Source: Mangifera indica (lineage: Eukaryota > Streptophyta > Magnoliopsida > Sapindales > Anacardiaceae). Taken from it: a DNA stretch of 64,000 nucleotides. The notes beneath the pieces were generated by a model that was not told where the DNA came from, did no database searches, and saw only the letters and a list, made by a program, of their open reading frames with translations. Numbering within the stretch: the first letter of the stretch is position 1; each line of letters opens with the position of its first letter. Positions 56,445-64,000 of the stretch are shown piece after piece. The stretch spans positions 186,001 through 250,000 of the forward strand of contig NW_025401101.1 in NCBI RefSeq assembly GCF_011075055.1, given 5' to 3'. Both the position numbers and the translations under genes were made by a program.

Positions 56445-57419
56445 TGATGTGGTTTTAATTCAAGTTCAACTAATAGGTGAGTTATATTAGGATGACCAAG
56501 CAAGTTCAATCCCAAACACAACTTCTAAACTACCAAACTCAATAGAAAAAGAACAATTTCCAGCCAAATAGAATTCAGGAGAGATTTCAGCCAAGGAAGA
56601 AAATGATAATAAATGAGATTAAGAACAAACAAACAACAATCTAACCAATAAACCAAGGCCTAAAGGGAAACCCACCAGCCTTGAATCACCACCAACCCCT
56701 TGGTCAAGAGTTGGATAAAGAGAAATTGCAAACAATTGCAAGAAAGACTTTCTTTAATATTCAAGCTAAGTAAAAAACGTACATAAGCCAAGGATAGTTT
56801 AAATAGGCTTCAAACTACAATTAAATGAAACCTAAATGAAGTTACATTACATTTCAAGCTCATTTCAAAGGCATTTGGCTCTAATCTTCATGTTAATCCC
56901 AAAGGAGAATGCAAGGCAAGGGAAGGCCAAATTGTCATGAATTGTCTTGCCAAAAGAGGTAATTCCTAGAGCCATGTGATATGTCAACTCTTGTCTCTTT
57001 CTTTGAGCTTCTTTGACTTGCTTAGCTTCACCTAAGTCAACTAACAAACTGAATTAAGCATAAACTAGCACAAACAACAAGTAAAATGCATAATTAGACA
57101 ATAAAATATCTAGAGCTAATTAAACACTCTATTGGGCTTGTTGGACTTCTAATGGATCCAAGTGATAAAAGAGTAACCAAAGGAGGGCTTAGGACCCCAA
57201 AATGAAAGAAGGGACGAAATGGGCTTGAACATAGGTAGGTTTTGTGCTTGACTCTCTTCAAGGCAAGGTTTTGGGCTCCACACTTCATGTAGGGCCGAAT
57301 TTAACAAGTGATGAGGTTGGACTTGGTATTCTTCTATTGGTCTTGATTGGATTGCACTTGATGGAGTCTTGGATGGACTATGGATTGAGCATGGATCATC
57401 CATTTTCAGTTTTGGATCA
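56445..57419 (-). repeat. 3' LTR of the gypsy element
   Basis: 975 bp, minus-strand start TGATCCAAAACTG and end CCACATCA. Near-identical to 62177-63151. Confidence 0.95.
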
Positions 57420-57721
57420 TCCTCCCGCACGTGAAAAGGATTTGCCCTCAAATCCTCTAATGCCATGTCTTCAAGATATGGGGATAAATCTCCCACATTG
57501 AATGTAGCCGACACAGCCCCAAATTCATCCGGTAGTGCAATTTTGTAGGCATTGTCATTCACCTTTGCAATCACCTCAAAAGGACCATCGGCTCTTGGTG
57601 CAAGCTTACTCTTCCGCTTTGATGGAAACCTCTCTTTCCTCAAATGCAGCCATACTAAGTCACCCGGTTGGAAAAAGTGTTGGCCTCCTATGCTTGTTGG
57701 CTTTCTTTTTGTAGGCTTCAT
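57149..57721 (-). CDS. Integrase C-terminal segment, shifted frame
   Basis: 190-codon ORF overlapping the end of the main polyprotein ORF in another frame. From about 57690 it encodes the integrase tail typical of gypsy elements (FFQPGDLVWLHLRKERFPS, then GPFEVIAKVNDNAYKI and LSPYLED). This should be the continuation of the main ORF, so a one-base frameshift near 57670-57700, mutational or programmed, separates them. The ORF runs on into the LTR and stops at 57149; its last part is probably not real protein. Confidence 0.75.
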   Translation of the reverse strand: MKPTKRKPTSIGGQHFFQPGDLVWLHLRKERFPSKRKSKLAPRADGPFEVIAKVNDNAYKIALPDEFGAVSATFNVGDLSPYLEDMALEDLRANPFHVREDDPKLKMDDPCSIHSPSKTPSSAIQSRPIEEYQVQPHHLLNSALHEVWSPKPCLEESQAQNLPMFKPISSLLSFWGPKPSFGYSFITWIH

Positions 57722-60700
57722 TTGCTTTCTCTATTTGCACCTTTATGTTTTCATGGAACTTCTTCATAACCTTCACCTTTTCTTGTGCATCCTTATGAAC
57801 TTGCAAATCAATAGGTAATGATGTTAGCTCAATAGGAGTAAGAGGGTTAAGACCATATACCACTTCAAATGGAGAATGCCCGGTTGTTACGCTTGGCGCC
57901 CTATTATAAGCAAATTCAGCATGAGGGAGCTTCAAATCCCAATCTCTTAGATGTCGGTTCACCATTGTTCTTAAGAGAGTCCCCAAAGTACGGTTGGTCA
58001 CTTCCGTTTGCCCATCGGTTTGAGGGTGATGGGAGGTGCTAAACATTAGTTTTGTTCCTAGCTTTCCCCAAAGTGTCTTCCAAAAGTAGCTAAGGAACTT
58101 GGTGTCCCTATCCGAAACAATGGTTCTTGGAACTCCATGAAGCCAAACCACCTCTTTGAAGAAAAGATCTGCTACTTTGCTTGCATCATCGGTTTTGTTG
58201 CATGGAATGAAATGTGCCATTTTGGAGAACCTATCAACAACCACCATGATGGAGTCTCTCCCTCTTTGTGTCCTTGGCAATGCCATAATAAAGTCCAAGC
58301 TCAAGTCTTCCCATGGCTGATCCGGAATAGGAAGAGGGGTGTAAGGCCCCGGTTTGAAGCGAGACTTTGCTCTTTGACATGCTCCACATCGAGAAACGAT
58401 GGCTTGAACATCTCCTAACATCCATGGCCAATAAAAGTGATCTTTGAGTACCTCCAACGTCTTGTGGATGCCAAAGTGCCCAGCCAAGCCGCCACTATAA
58501 GCTTCCCTAATTAAGAGCTCCCTAAAGTTGCCTTGTGGAATACATAGCTTACTCCCCTTGAAAAGAAAACCATCTTGTAAAACATAGTCACCATGAGTTC
58601 CTCTTGCGCATTCATTGATAATGCTGGACATTTCTTCATCTCCATCATAGTGCTCCTTCATTAATTGGAATCCAAGTACTCTAGCATCAAGGATGGAAAG
58701 TAACAAATGCCTTCTTGACAAAGCATCAGCAACCACATTAGTAACCCCTTGTTTGTAAGAAGAAACAAATGAAAAAGATTGAAGAAATTCTACCCATTTA
58801 GCATGTCTTGGATTGATTTTATGCTGCCCATTTAGAAACTTCAAGGCTTGATGGTCTGAATGCAATACAAATTGCTTGGGCCTTAAATAATGGCTCCAAT
58901 GGTCAAGGGCCCTCACAATAGCATAGAATTCCTTATCATAGGTGGAATACCTCCTCCTTGTTTCATTAAGCTTCTCACTGAAATAGGCAATTGGTTTCTT
59001 GGATTGAGTCAATACAGCACCTATCCCAACCCCACTTGCATCACATTCAACCTCAAACAATTGATCAAAATTCGGTAAGACCAAAATGGGTGCTTCACAA
59101 AGTCTTTGCTTGATCTTTTCAAATGCATCATTGGCTGCCTTTGTCCACTCAAAATTCCCTTTCTTCATGCACTCGGTGATGGGTGCCATAATTGAGCTGA
59201 AGTTTGGAACAAAACGCCTATAAAAGGAGGCAAGACCATGGAAGCTCCTAACTTCGGTGATTGTCTTTGGTTGCGGCCAGGTCTTGATGGCTTCAACCTT
59301 GGTTTGGTCCACCATGACTCCCTCACTTGATATTACATAGCCAAGGAATACCACACTCTCTTTGAAGAACTCACACTTCTCAAGCTTAGCAAAGAGCTGC
59401 TGTTTTCTCAACACTTTAAAAACTGCTCTCAAGTGCTCCAAATGATCTTCATGATTTTTGCTATACACAAGGATGTCATCAAAATAAACAACCACAAATT
59501 TACCAAGAAAGGATTTGAGTACCTCATTCATTAGCCTCATAAAAGTGCTTGGTGCATTGGAGAGTCCAAAAGGCATGACCATCCATTCATAGAGTCCATT
59601 CTTGGTTTTAAATGCTGTCTTCCATTCATCTCCTTCCCTCATCCGAATTTGGTGATAACCACTTCGGAGATCAATCTTTGAAAAGGTTGTGGCACCATGG
59701 AGTTCATCAAGCATGTCATCTAATCTTGGGATGGGGTACCTATATTTGATGGTGATGTTGTTGATTGCCCTACTATCAACACACATTCTATATGTCCCAT
59801 CTTTTTTTGGTACTAATAAGGCTGGAACAGAACATGGACTCATACTCTCCCTTACAAACCCTCTAGCAATTAGTTCCTCCACTTGCCTTTGAAGTTCTTT
59901 GGTCTCCATTGGGTTACACCTATAGGCAGCTCTATTAGGAAGTGGTGCCCCCGGAATAAGGTCAATATGGTGTTCAATACCCCTAAGTGGTGGCAAACCA
60001 AGTGGAAGATCACTAGGGAAGACATCCTCAAATTCGGCTAATAAGGGTTTCACCTTAGGACTTGGTTCACTCACCCCTTTTTCTTCTCTCCTCTCAACCA
60101 TCAATAAGGCTAGCACTGGTTTTTGAATGGATAAGGCTCTCTCAATTCTATTTCTATTCAAAAACAAGTTATCTTTCTTCTTCTCATGTTCAAGTGGTAT
60201 GGAAGCTAGTTGACTAGGCTTAAGAGGTGTCAAGGTAATGAGTTTATTCTGAAATTTAAAAGAATAGGTATTCTTCCTACCATCATGTCTAACACTTCTA
60301 TCATATTGCCATGGCCTCCCCAAAAGTAAATGACATGCATCCATAGGAATAACATCACAAAGCACCTCATCAATATAATGGTTGCCAATTGAAAAGGAAA
60401 TAAGTACTTGCCTAGTAACTTGAAGGCTGGTTCCATTTCTCAACCATTGCAACTTGTAAGGTTGAGGATGTGGTGTGGAAGATAACTTGAGTTTGTCCAC
60501 CAATGTAGTTGAGGCAACATTGGCACAACTCCCACTATCAATTATCAAAGAACATACTCTCCCACTAATGGTACACCTTGTTTGGAAAATGTTGAGTCTT
60601 TGATCTTCATAGGGCAGATTCTTGGCATGTAGAGTTCTCCTAATGACCAGCAAGTTCCCCTCATCGGCATCTTGAATGATCTCTTCATCTTCGGCCTCAT

Positions 60701-61856
60701 CATCTCCATGGCAAAGAACCTCATCTTGTTCCTCCTCTTCTTGATCTTGAATAGCTTCTTCAATGGCTTGGATCTCCTTGATAGTCATAACCCTCCTATT
60801 GGGGCAATTTGCTTGGAAGTGACCATAACCATGACACTTGAAACATTTCTTCTCCATTGGTGCATTCTTTCCCGGCATTGGTCTTTCCTTAGGAAGTTCG
60901 TTCACTTTTTCCTTGCCCTTATCCTTGTAAGTAGGCATGGTTTTGGTGAAAGAAGGAGAACCTTTGGTGAAAGAGGTTCCCTTGTTGAATGGCTTGGTGG
61001 ATGGGGGTTTCATGTTCTTTCCTTGCCGTTCCACCTTGATGGCCAATTTACAAACATCTTCAAATGAGCAATATGGCTGGAGATCAACCATATTAGCTAT
61101 ATCTTGTCTTAGGCCCCCAAGGAACCTAGCAATAGTTTGCTCCTTAAGTTCTGGAAGTTCACTCCTCATCATGAGTTTCTCAAACTCTCTAATGTATACT
61201 TCCACATTATTGTCTCCTTGTTTGAGTGTATGAAGTTTGAGGTAGAGATCTTGCTTGTGGTTCTCCGGCAAAAATCTCTTTTTGAGGAGTTTCTTTAATT
61301 TCTCCCATGTCCTCACTCTACTCTTACCCTCCCGATCTCTTTGTTTTCTCAAATTTTCCCACCAAAGAGATGCATAATCCTTAAACTTCAAAATAGCTAC
61401 CTTGCACTTCTTCTCTTCAGAATACCCTTTATAATCAAATACCCTCTCAATAGCATGTAACCAATCCATGAAGTCATCCGGACTAAGGCTGCCTTCAAAC
61501 TCCGGTATGTCTATTTTAAGTCCATGGTCATCATCAAAGTTTCTTCTATGGGCTGTAAATCGCTCCCCTTCACTAGAATCACTATCAATTATCAATTCTT
61601 CTCCATGGTGTACAAGTGGAGGGGGTTGTCTTAAGTGTCTTCGTGGTGGGGGTTGTGGGATGGTTGGAGGTGTGGTAGTTCGGTTTTGGTGTGGATGTTG
61701 GTTTTGGGTGACAGCAAAGTTGCTAAGTATTTGCGTTAATTGGGTCATTTGATCTTTAAGCTCTTGGATCTCCCCTTCAAGTTTTTGGTGCCCAAATACC
61801 CATGGGTGAGGTGGTGAGGATGAGCCACTTTCTCTAGACATGACGAAATGGTGCAA
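57660..61856 (-). CDS. Gypsy Gag-Pol polyprotein
   Basis: 1,398 codons. In order: a retrotransposon gag domain (about residues 110-290; WENLRKQ, KKRFLPENHKQDLY), a CCHC zinc knuckle CFKCHGYGHFQANC (about 340), an aspartic protease with IIDSGSCANVAS (about 437), and reverse transcriptase with MPFGLSNAP and VYFDDILVYSK (about 790). Then RNase H (ECDASGVGIGAVL, about 937), the integrase zinc motif (CGACQRAK, about 1155) and the integrase core with Asp in SLDFIM, Asp in VSDRDTKF and Glu in DGQTEVTNRT (about 1190-1285). Translation may begin at the second Met (MSRESGSS). The ORF ends prematurely at the frameshift that puts the integrase tail in another frame. Catalytic motifs look intact. Confidence 0.95.
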   Translation of the reverse strand: MHHFVMSRESGSSSPPHPWVFGHQKLEGEIQELKDQMTQLTQILSNFAVTQNQHPHQNRTTTPPTIPQPPPRRHLRQPPPLVHHGEELIIDSDSSEGERFTAHRRNFDDDHGLKIDIPEFEGSLSPDDFMDWLHAIERVFDYKGYSEEKKCKVAILKFKDYASLWWENLRKQRDREGKSRVRTWEKLKKLLKKRFLPENHKQDLYLKLHTLKQGDNNVEVYIREFEKLMMRSELPELKEQTIARFLGGLRQDIANMVDLQPYCSFEDVCKLAIKVERQGKNMKPPSTKPFNKGTSFTKGSPSFTKTMPTYKDKGKEKVNELPKERPMPGKNAPMEKKCFKCHGYGHFQANCPNRRVMTIKEIQAIEEAIQDQEEEEQDEVLCHGDDEAEDEEIIQDADEGNLLVIRRTLHAKNLPYEDQRLNIFQTRCTISGRVCSLIIDSGSCANVASTTLVDKLKLSSTPHPQPYKLQWLRNGTSLQVTRQVLISFSIGNHYIDEVLCDVIPMDACHLLLGRPWQYDRSVRHDGRKNTYSFKFQNKLITLTPLKPSQLASIPLEHEKKKDNLFLNRNRIERALSIQKPVLALLMVERREEKGVSEPSPKVKPLLAEFEDVFPSDLPLGLPPLRGIEHHIDLIPGAPLPNRAAYRCNPMETKELQRQVEELIARGFVRESMSPCSVPALLVPKKDGTYRMCVDSRAINNITIKYRYPIPRLDDMLDELHGATTFSKIDLRSGYHQIRMREGDEWKTAFKTKNGLYEWMVMPFGLSNAPSTFMRLMNEVLKSFLGKFVVVYFDDILVYSKNHEDHLEHLRAVFKVLRKQQLFAKLEKCEFFKESVVFLGYVISSEGVMVDQTKVEAIKTWPQPKTITEVRSFHGLASFYRRFVPNFSSIMAPITECMKKGNFEWTKAANDAFEKIKQRLCEAPILVLPNFDQLFEVECDASGVGIGAVLTQSKKPIAYFSEKLNETRRRYSTYDKEFYAIVRALDHWSHYLRPKQFVLHSDHQALKFLNGQHKINPRHAKWVEFLQSFSFVSSYKQGVTNVVADALSRRHLLLSILDARVLGFQLMKEHYDGDEEMSSIINECARGTHGDYVLQDGFLFKGSKLCIPQGNFRELLIREAYSGGLAGHFGIHKTLEVLKDHFYWPWMLGDVQAIVSRCGACQRAKSRFKPGPYTPLPIPDQPWEDLSLDFIMALPRTQRGRDSIMVVVDRFSKMAHFIPCNKTDDASKVADLFFKEVVWLHGVPRTIVSDRDTKFLSYFWKTLWGKLGTKLMFSTSHHPQTDGQTEVTNRTLGTLLRTMVNRHLRDWDLKLPHAEFAYNRAPSVTTGHSPFEVVYGLNPLTPIELTSLPIDLQVHKDAQEKVKVMKKFHENIKVQIEKANEAYKKKANKHRRPTLFPTG

Positions 61857-61883
61857 TGAGTGATAGGTATTTAGTGTGCGGTG

Positions 61884-62069
61884 TTTGGATTTTGGAGTAG
61901 TGTTTAAGGTGTAAACTAAGTGTGAGGTTTTGTTTTGGGTGCTGGAAGTTTATAAAGGTAAGAAATGTAGGAGAAGTTTGGATTTTGGAGTAGTGTTTAA
62001 GGTGTAAACTAAGTTTAAGGCTCTGTTTTGGGTGCTGGAAGTTTGTAAAGGTAAGAAATGTAGGAGAAG
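61884..62069 (-). repeat. 93-bp tandem duplication in the gypsy leader
   Basis: Two direct copies starting at 61884 and 61977 (TTTGGATTTTGGAGTAGTGT), with a few differences between them. They lie between the primer-binding site and the polyprotein start. Confidence 0.85.
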
Positions 62070-62162
62070 AACCTTACTCACACAAAGAGTTCAACAACAA
62101 CCACCGGCCTTTGCATCCGGGAACAACCAAGTAAAAGAAAACTCACCTTGCTCCAACCTAGT

Positions 62163-62174
62163 GCTCTGATACCA
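62163..62174 (-). other. Primer-binding site of the gypsy element
   Basis: TGGTATCAGAGC on the minus strand, 2 bp from the 5' LTR, complementary to the 3' end of initiator-Met tRNA. Confidence 0.9.
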
Positions 62175-62176
62175 AA

Positions 62177-63151
62177 TGATGTGGTTTTAATTCAAGTTCA
62201 ACTAATAGGTGAGTTATATTAGGATGACCAAGCAAGTTCAATCCCAAACACAACTTCTAAACTACCAAACTCAATAGAAAAAGAACAATTTCCAGCCAAA
62301 TAGAATTCAGGAGAGATTTCAGCCAAGGAAGAAAATGATAATAAATGAGATTAAGAACAAACAAACAACAATCTAACCAATAAACCAAGGCCTAAAGGGA
62401 AACCCACCAGCCTTGAATCACCACCAACCCCTTGGTCAAGAGTTGGATAAAGAGAAATTGCAAACAATTGCAAGAAAGACTTTCTTTAATATTCAAGCTA
62501 AGTAAAAAACGTACATAAGCCAAGGATAGTTTAAATAGGCTTCAAACTACAATTAAATGAAACCTAAATGAAGTTACATTACATTTCAAGCTCATTTCAA
62601 AGGCATTTGGCTCTAATCTTCATGTTAATCCCAAAGGAGAATGCAAGGCAAGAGAAGGCCAAATTGTCATGAATTGTCTTGCCAAAAGAGGTAATTCCTA
62701 GAGCCATGTGATATGTCAACTCTTGTCTCTTTCTTTGAGCTTCTTTGACTTGCTTAGCTTCACCTAAGGCAACTAACAAACTGAATTAAGCATAAACTAG
62801 CACAAACAACAAGTAAAATGCATAATTAGACAATAAAATATCTAGAGCTAATTAAACACTCTATTGGGCTTGTTGGACTTCTAATGGATCCAAGTGATAA
62901 AAGAGTAACCAAAGGAGGGCTTAGGACCCCAAAATGAAAGAAGGGACGAAATGGGCTTGAACATAGGTAGGTTTTGTGCTTGACTCTCTTCAAGGCAAGG
63001 TTTTGGGCTCCACACTTCATGTAGGGCCGAATTTAACAAGTGATGAGGTTGGACTTGGTATTCTTCTATTGGTCTTGATTGGATTGCACTTGATGGAGTC
63101 TTGGATGGACTATGGATTGAGCATGGATCATCCATTTTCAGTTTTGGATCA
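62177..63151 (-). repeat. 5' LTR of the gypsy element
   Basis: 975 bp, near-identical to 56445-57419, followed by the target duplication GAAGG. Confidence 0.95.
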
Positions 63152-63156
63152 GAAGG

Positions 63157-63655
63157 AAATGATAAAAAAGAAGAAAAAAATTCATACTAGAGATTCCATA
63201 CAAGCTACTACATTATCTTAGTCATTTTTTGTAATACACACATCAATGCACTAGGGACGTAGGCATTCTGTCCATCAAATCAAATCATATTAAAAATATT
63301 GTATTTTATTTTTGTTATCTCTATTTTTCATTTAATTATCAATACTCATTAATAAACACATCAAAATTACTTTAGTTTATCTTATACAAAACTTAAAATT
63401 GCATATATCAATTGATGATAAAAATTGCATCAATGATAGTTATGTAATGATAACAACTCATTGATGATGTTGTGTTTTATTAATTTCTTTTTTTTTTTTA
63501 ACTTATTGTCATCTTGCTTTAACTCTTTTTTAACTACCCAATTTATTCCCACCTGGTTTGTTTAAGACTTCACAATTGGGTTTATAAATGAACACCCTTA
63601 ATAAGTTGATTTTTAATCTGAGTTATACTTAATATGTAGATAATGTTATAAACAG
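63157..63655. other. AT-rich spacer
   Basis: No coding, RNA or element feature supported. Confidence 0.5.
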
Positions 63656-63659
63656 CCCA

Positions 63660-63900
63660 ACAGATATTGTCCGTTTTGGGCTTCAGACCCTCACGACTTT
63701 AAAACGCGTCTAGCGGGGTAGGGCTTCAGGCCTGTACCCAGGTCCGAGACCTACATGGGCCACTAGATATTGTCCTCTTTGGATCTTCAGGATCCTCAAG
63801 GTTTTCATACATGTTTATTGAGTTAAGGGCTTCTGGCCCCTGCTTATATACAAGCTCAGTAGACAGAACGGGAGCGATGTGGGACTTCAGATCATAACAG
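63660..63900 (+). repeat. Two-part dispersed plant repeat (ACGCGTC / GATGTGGGA type)
   Basis: Two diverged copies of a segment starting AGATATTGTCC (63663 and 63765) lie in tandem. The first has TTTAAAACGCGTCTAG and the second ends GATGTGGGACTTCA. These strings are landmarks of an abundant dispersed repeat I recognise from many eudicot genomes; I cannot assign its class from this copy. Confidence 0.5.
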
Positions 63901-64000
63901 ATAACACTTTTTCTTTAATTCTTATCTTTGCTTCAACTATTGTATAATATTATTGAAAAGTAGGGGTAATATTGATTTTTTTATGGTCAAAGAAAGCATA

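Larger units (their letters stand above)
56445..63151 (-). mobile_element. Complete, young Ty3/gypsy element
   Basis: 6,707 bp. LTRs of 975 bp at 56445-57419 and 62177-63151 differ at two positions by eye (in GCAAGRGAAGG and CTAAGKCAAC). The flanking 5 bp are identical (GAAGG at 56440-56444 and 63152-63156). The primer-binding site TGGTATCAGAGC (minus, about 62163-62174) fits initiator-Met tRNA; the polypurine tract GCGGGAGGA abuts the 3' LTR at 57420. PR-RT-RNase H-integrase order makes it Ty3/gypsy; the initiator-Met primer fits chromoviruses, though I do not see a canonical chromodomain. A frameshift in the integrase C-terminus is the only lesion noticed. Confidence 0.96.

Noticed and set aside
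57094..57288. Small ORFs in the gypsy LTRs (57094-57288 and 62826-63020; 56865-57047 and 62597-62779)
   Set aside because: They appear twice only because LTRs are duplicated; no family match.

Overview
This is a plant nuclear window, almost certainly from a eudicot. It is AT-rich and intron-bearing, and it is crowded with plant transposable elements: Ty1/copia and Ty3/gypsy LTR elements primed by initiator-Met tRNA, Mutator-like DNA elements, long-inverted-repeat foldback elements and a tRNA-derived SINE. I cannot name the species from sequence alone. Only two host genes are supported, and they are convergent: a SAL1-type 3'(2'),5'-bisphosphate nucleotidase (+, 28926-49567) and the branched-chain alpha-keto acid dehydrogenase E1 alpha subunit (-, 50292-53719). 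Everything else is mobile-element sequence, repeats or unrecognised AT-rich spacer.

Layout. 1-700 is a decayed gypsy gag-protease. About 780-2110 is non-coding DNA with a recurring CACACCCATGTATG-like motif. About 2265-3060 is a copia-type LTR fragment. 3634-4831 is a foldback element with a perfect 9-bp target duplication. 6848-27830 is the most remarkable object: a roughly 21-kb Mutator-like element with matching termini and a perfect 9-bp target duplication (TATATTTTA). It carries a decayed Ulp1-type cysteine protease gene between two inverted blocks of one 119-bp repeat. The left block has about 8 copies and lies inside the gene's first intron; the right block is about 15.9 kb (roughly 135 copies). 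The right block shows satellite-like higher-order structure, with a 715-bp six-monomer period and then a near-identical 1,286-bp eleven-monomer period. The element appears nested in an older foldback element.

SAL1 is about 20.6 kb long for a roughly 1.15-kb coding sequence, because two introns hold transposons. Intron 4 (8.2 kb) has a copia element with intact target duplication and a 1.5-kb copia-type LTR. Intron 7 (10 kb) has a foldback remnant, two gypsy remnants, a SINE and a 1.4-kb internally deleted copia element that carries an extra primer-binding-site copy outside its 3' LTR and a 24-26-bp flanking duplication. All eight SAL1 exons stay in frame.

Downstream of BCKDHA come two more foldback elements, an (AT)n run, and a complete, very young gypsy element (56445-63151). 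Its 975-bp LTRs differ at only two positions by eye and are flanked by GAAGG. A frameshift separates the integrase C-terminus from the rest of its polyprotein. The last kilobase holds a degenerate two-part dispersed repeat.

The SAL1 product (PAP/redox stress signalling) and BCKDHA (mitochondrial branched-chain amino-acid breakdown) have no evident functional link; their convergence looks incidental. All coordinates and counts were derived by hand from the sequence.
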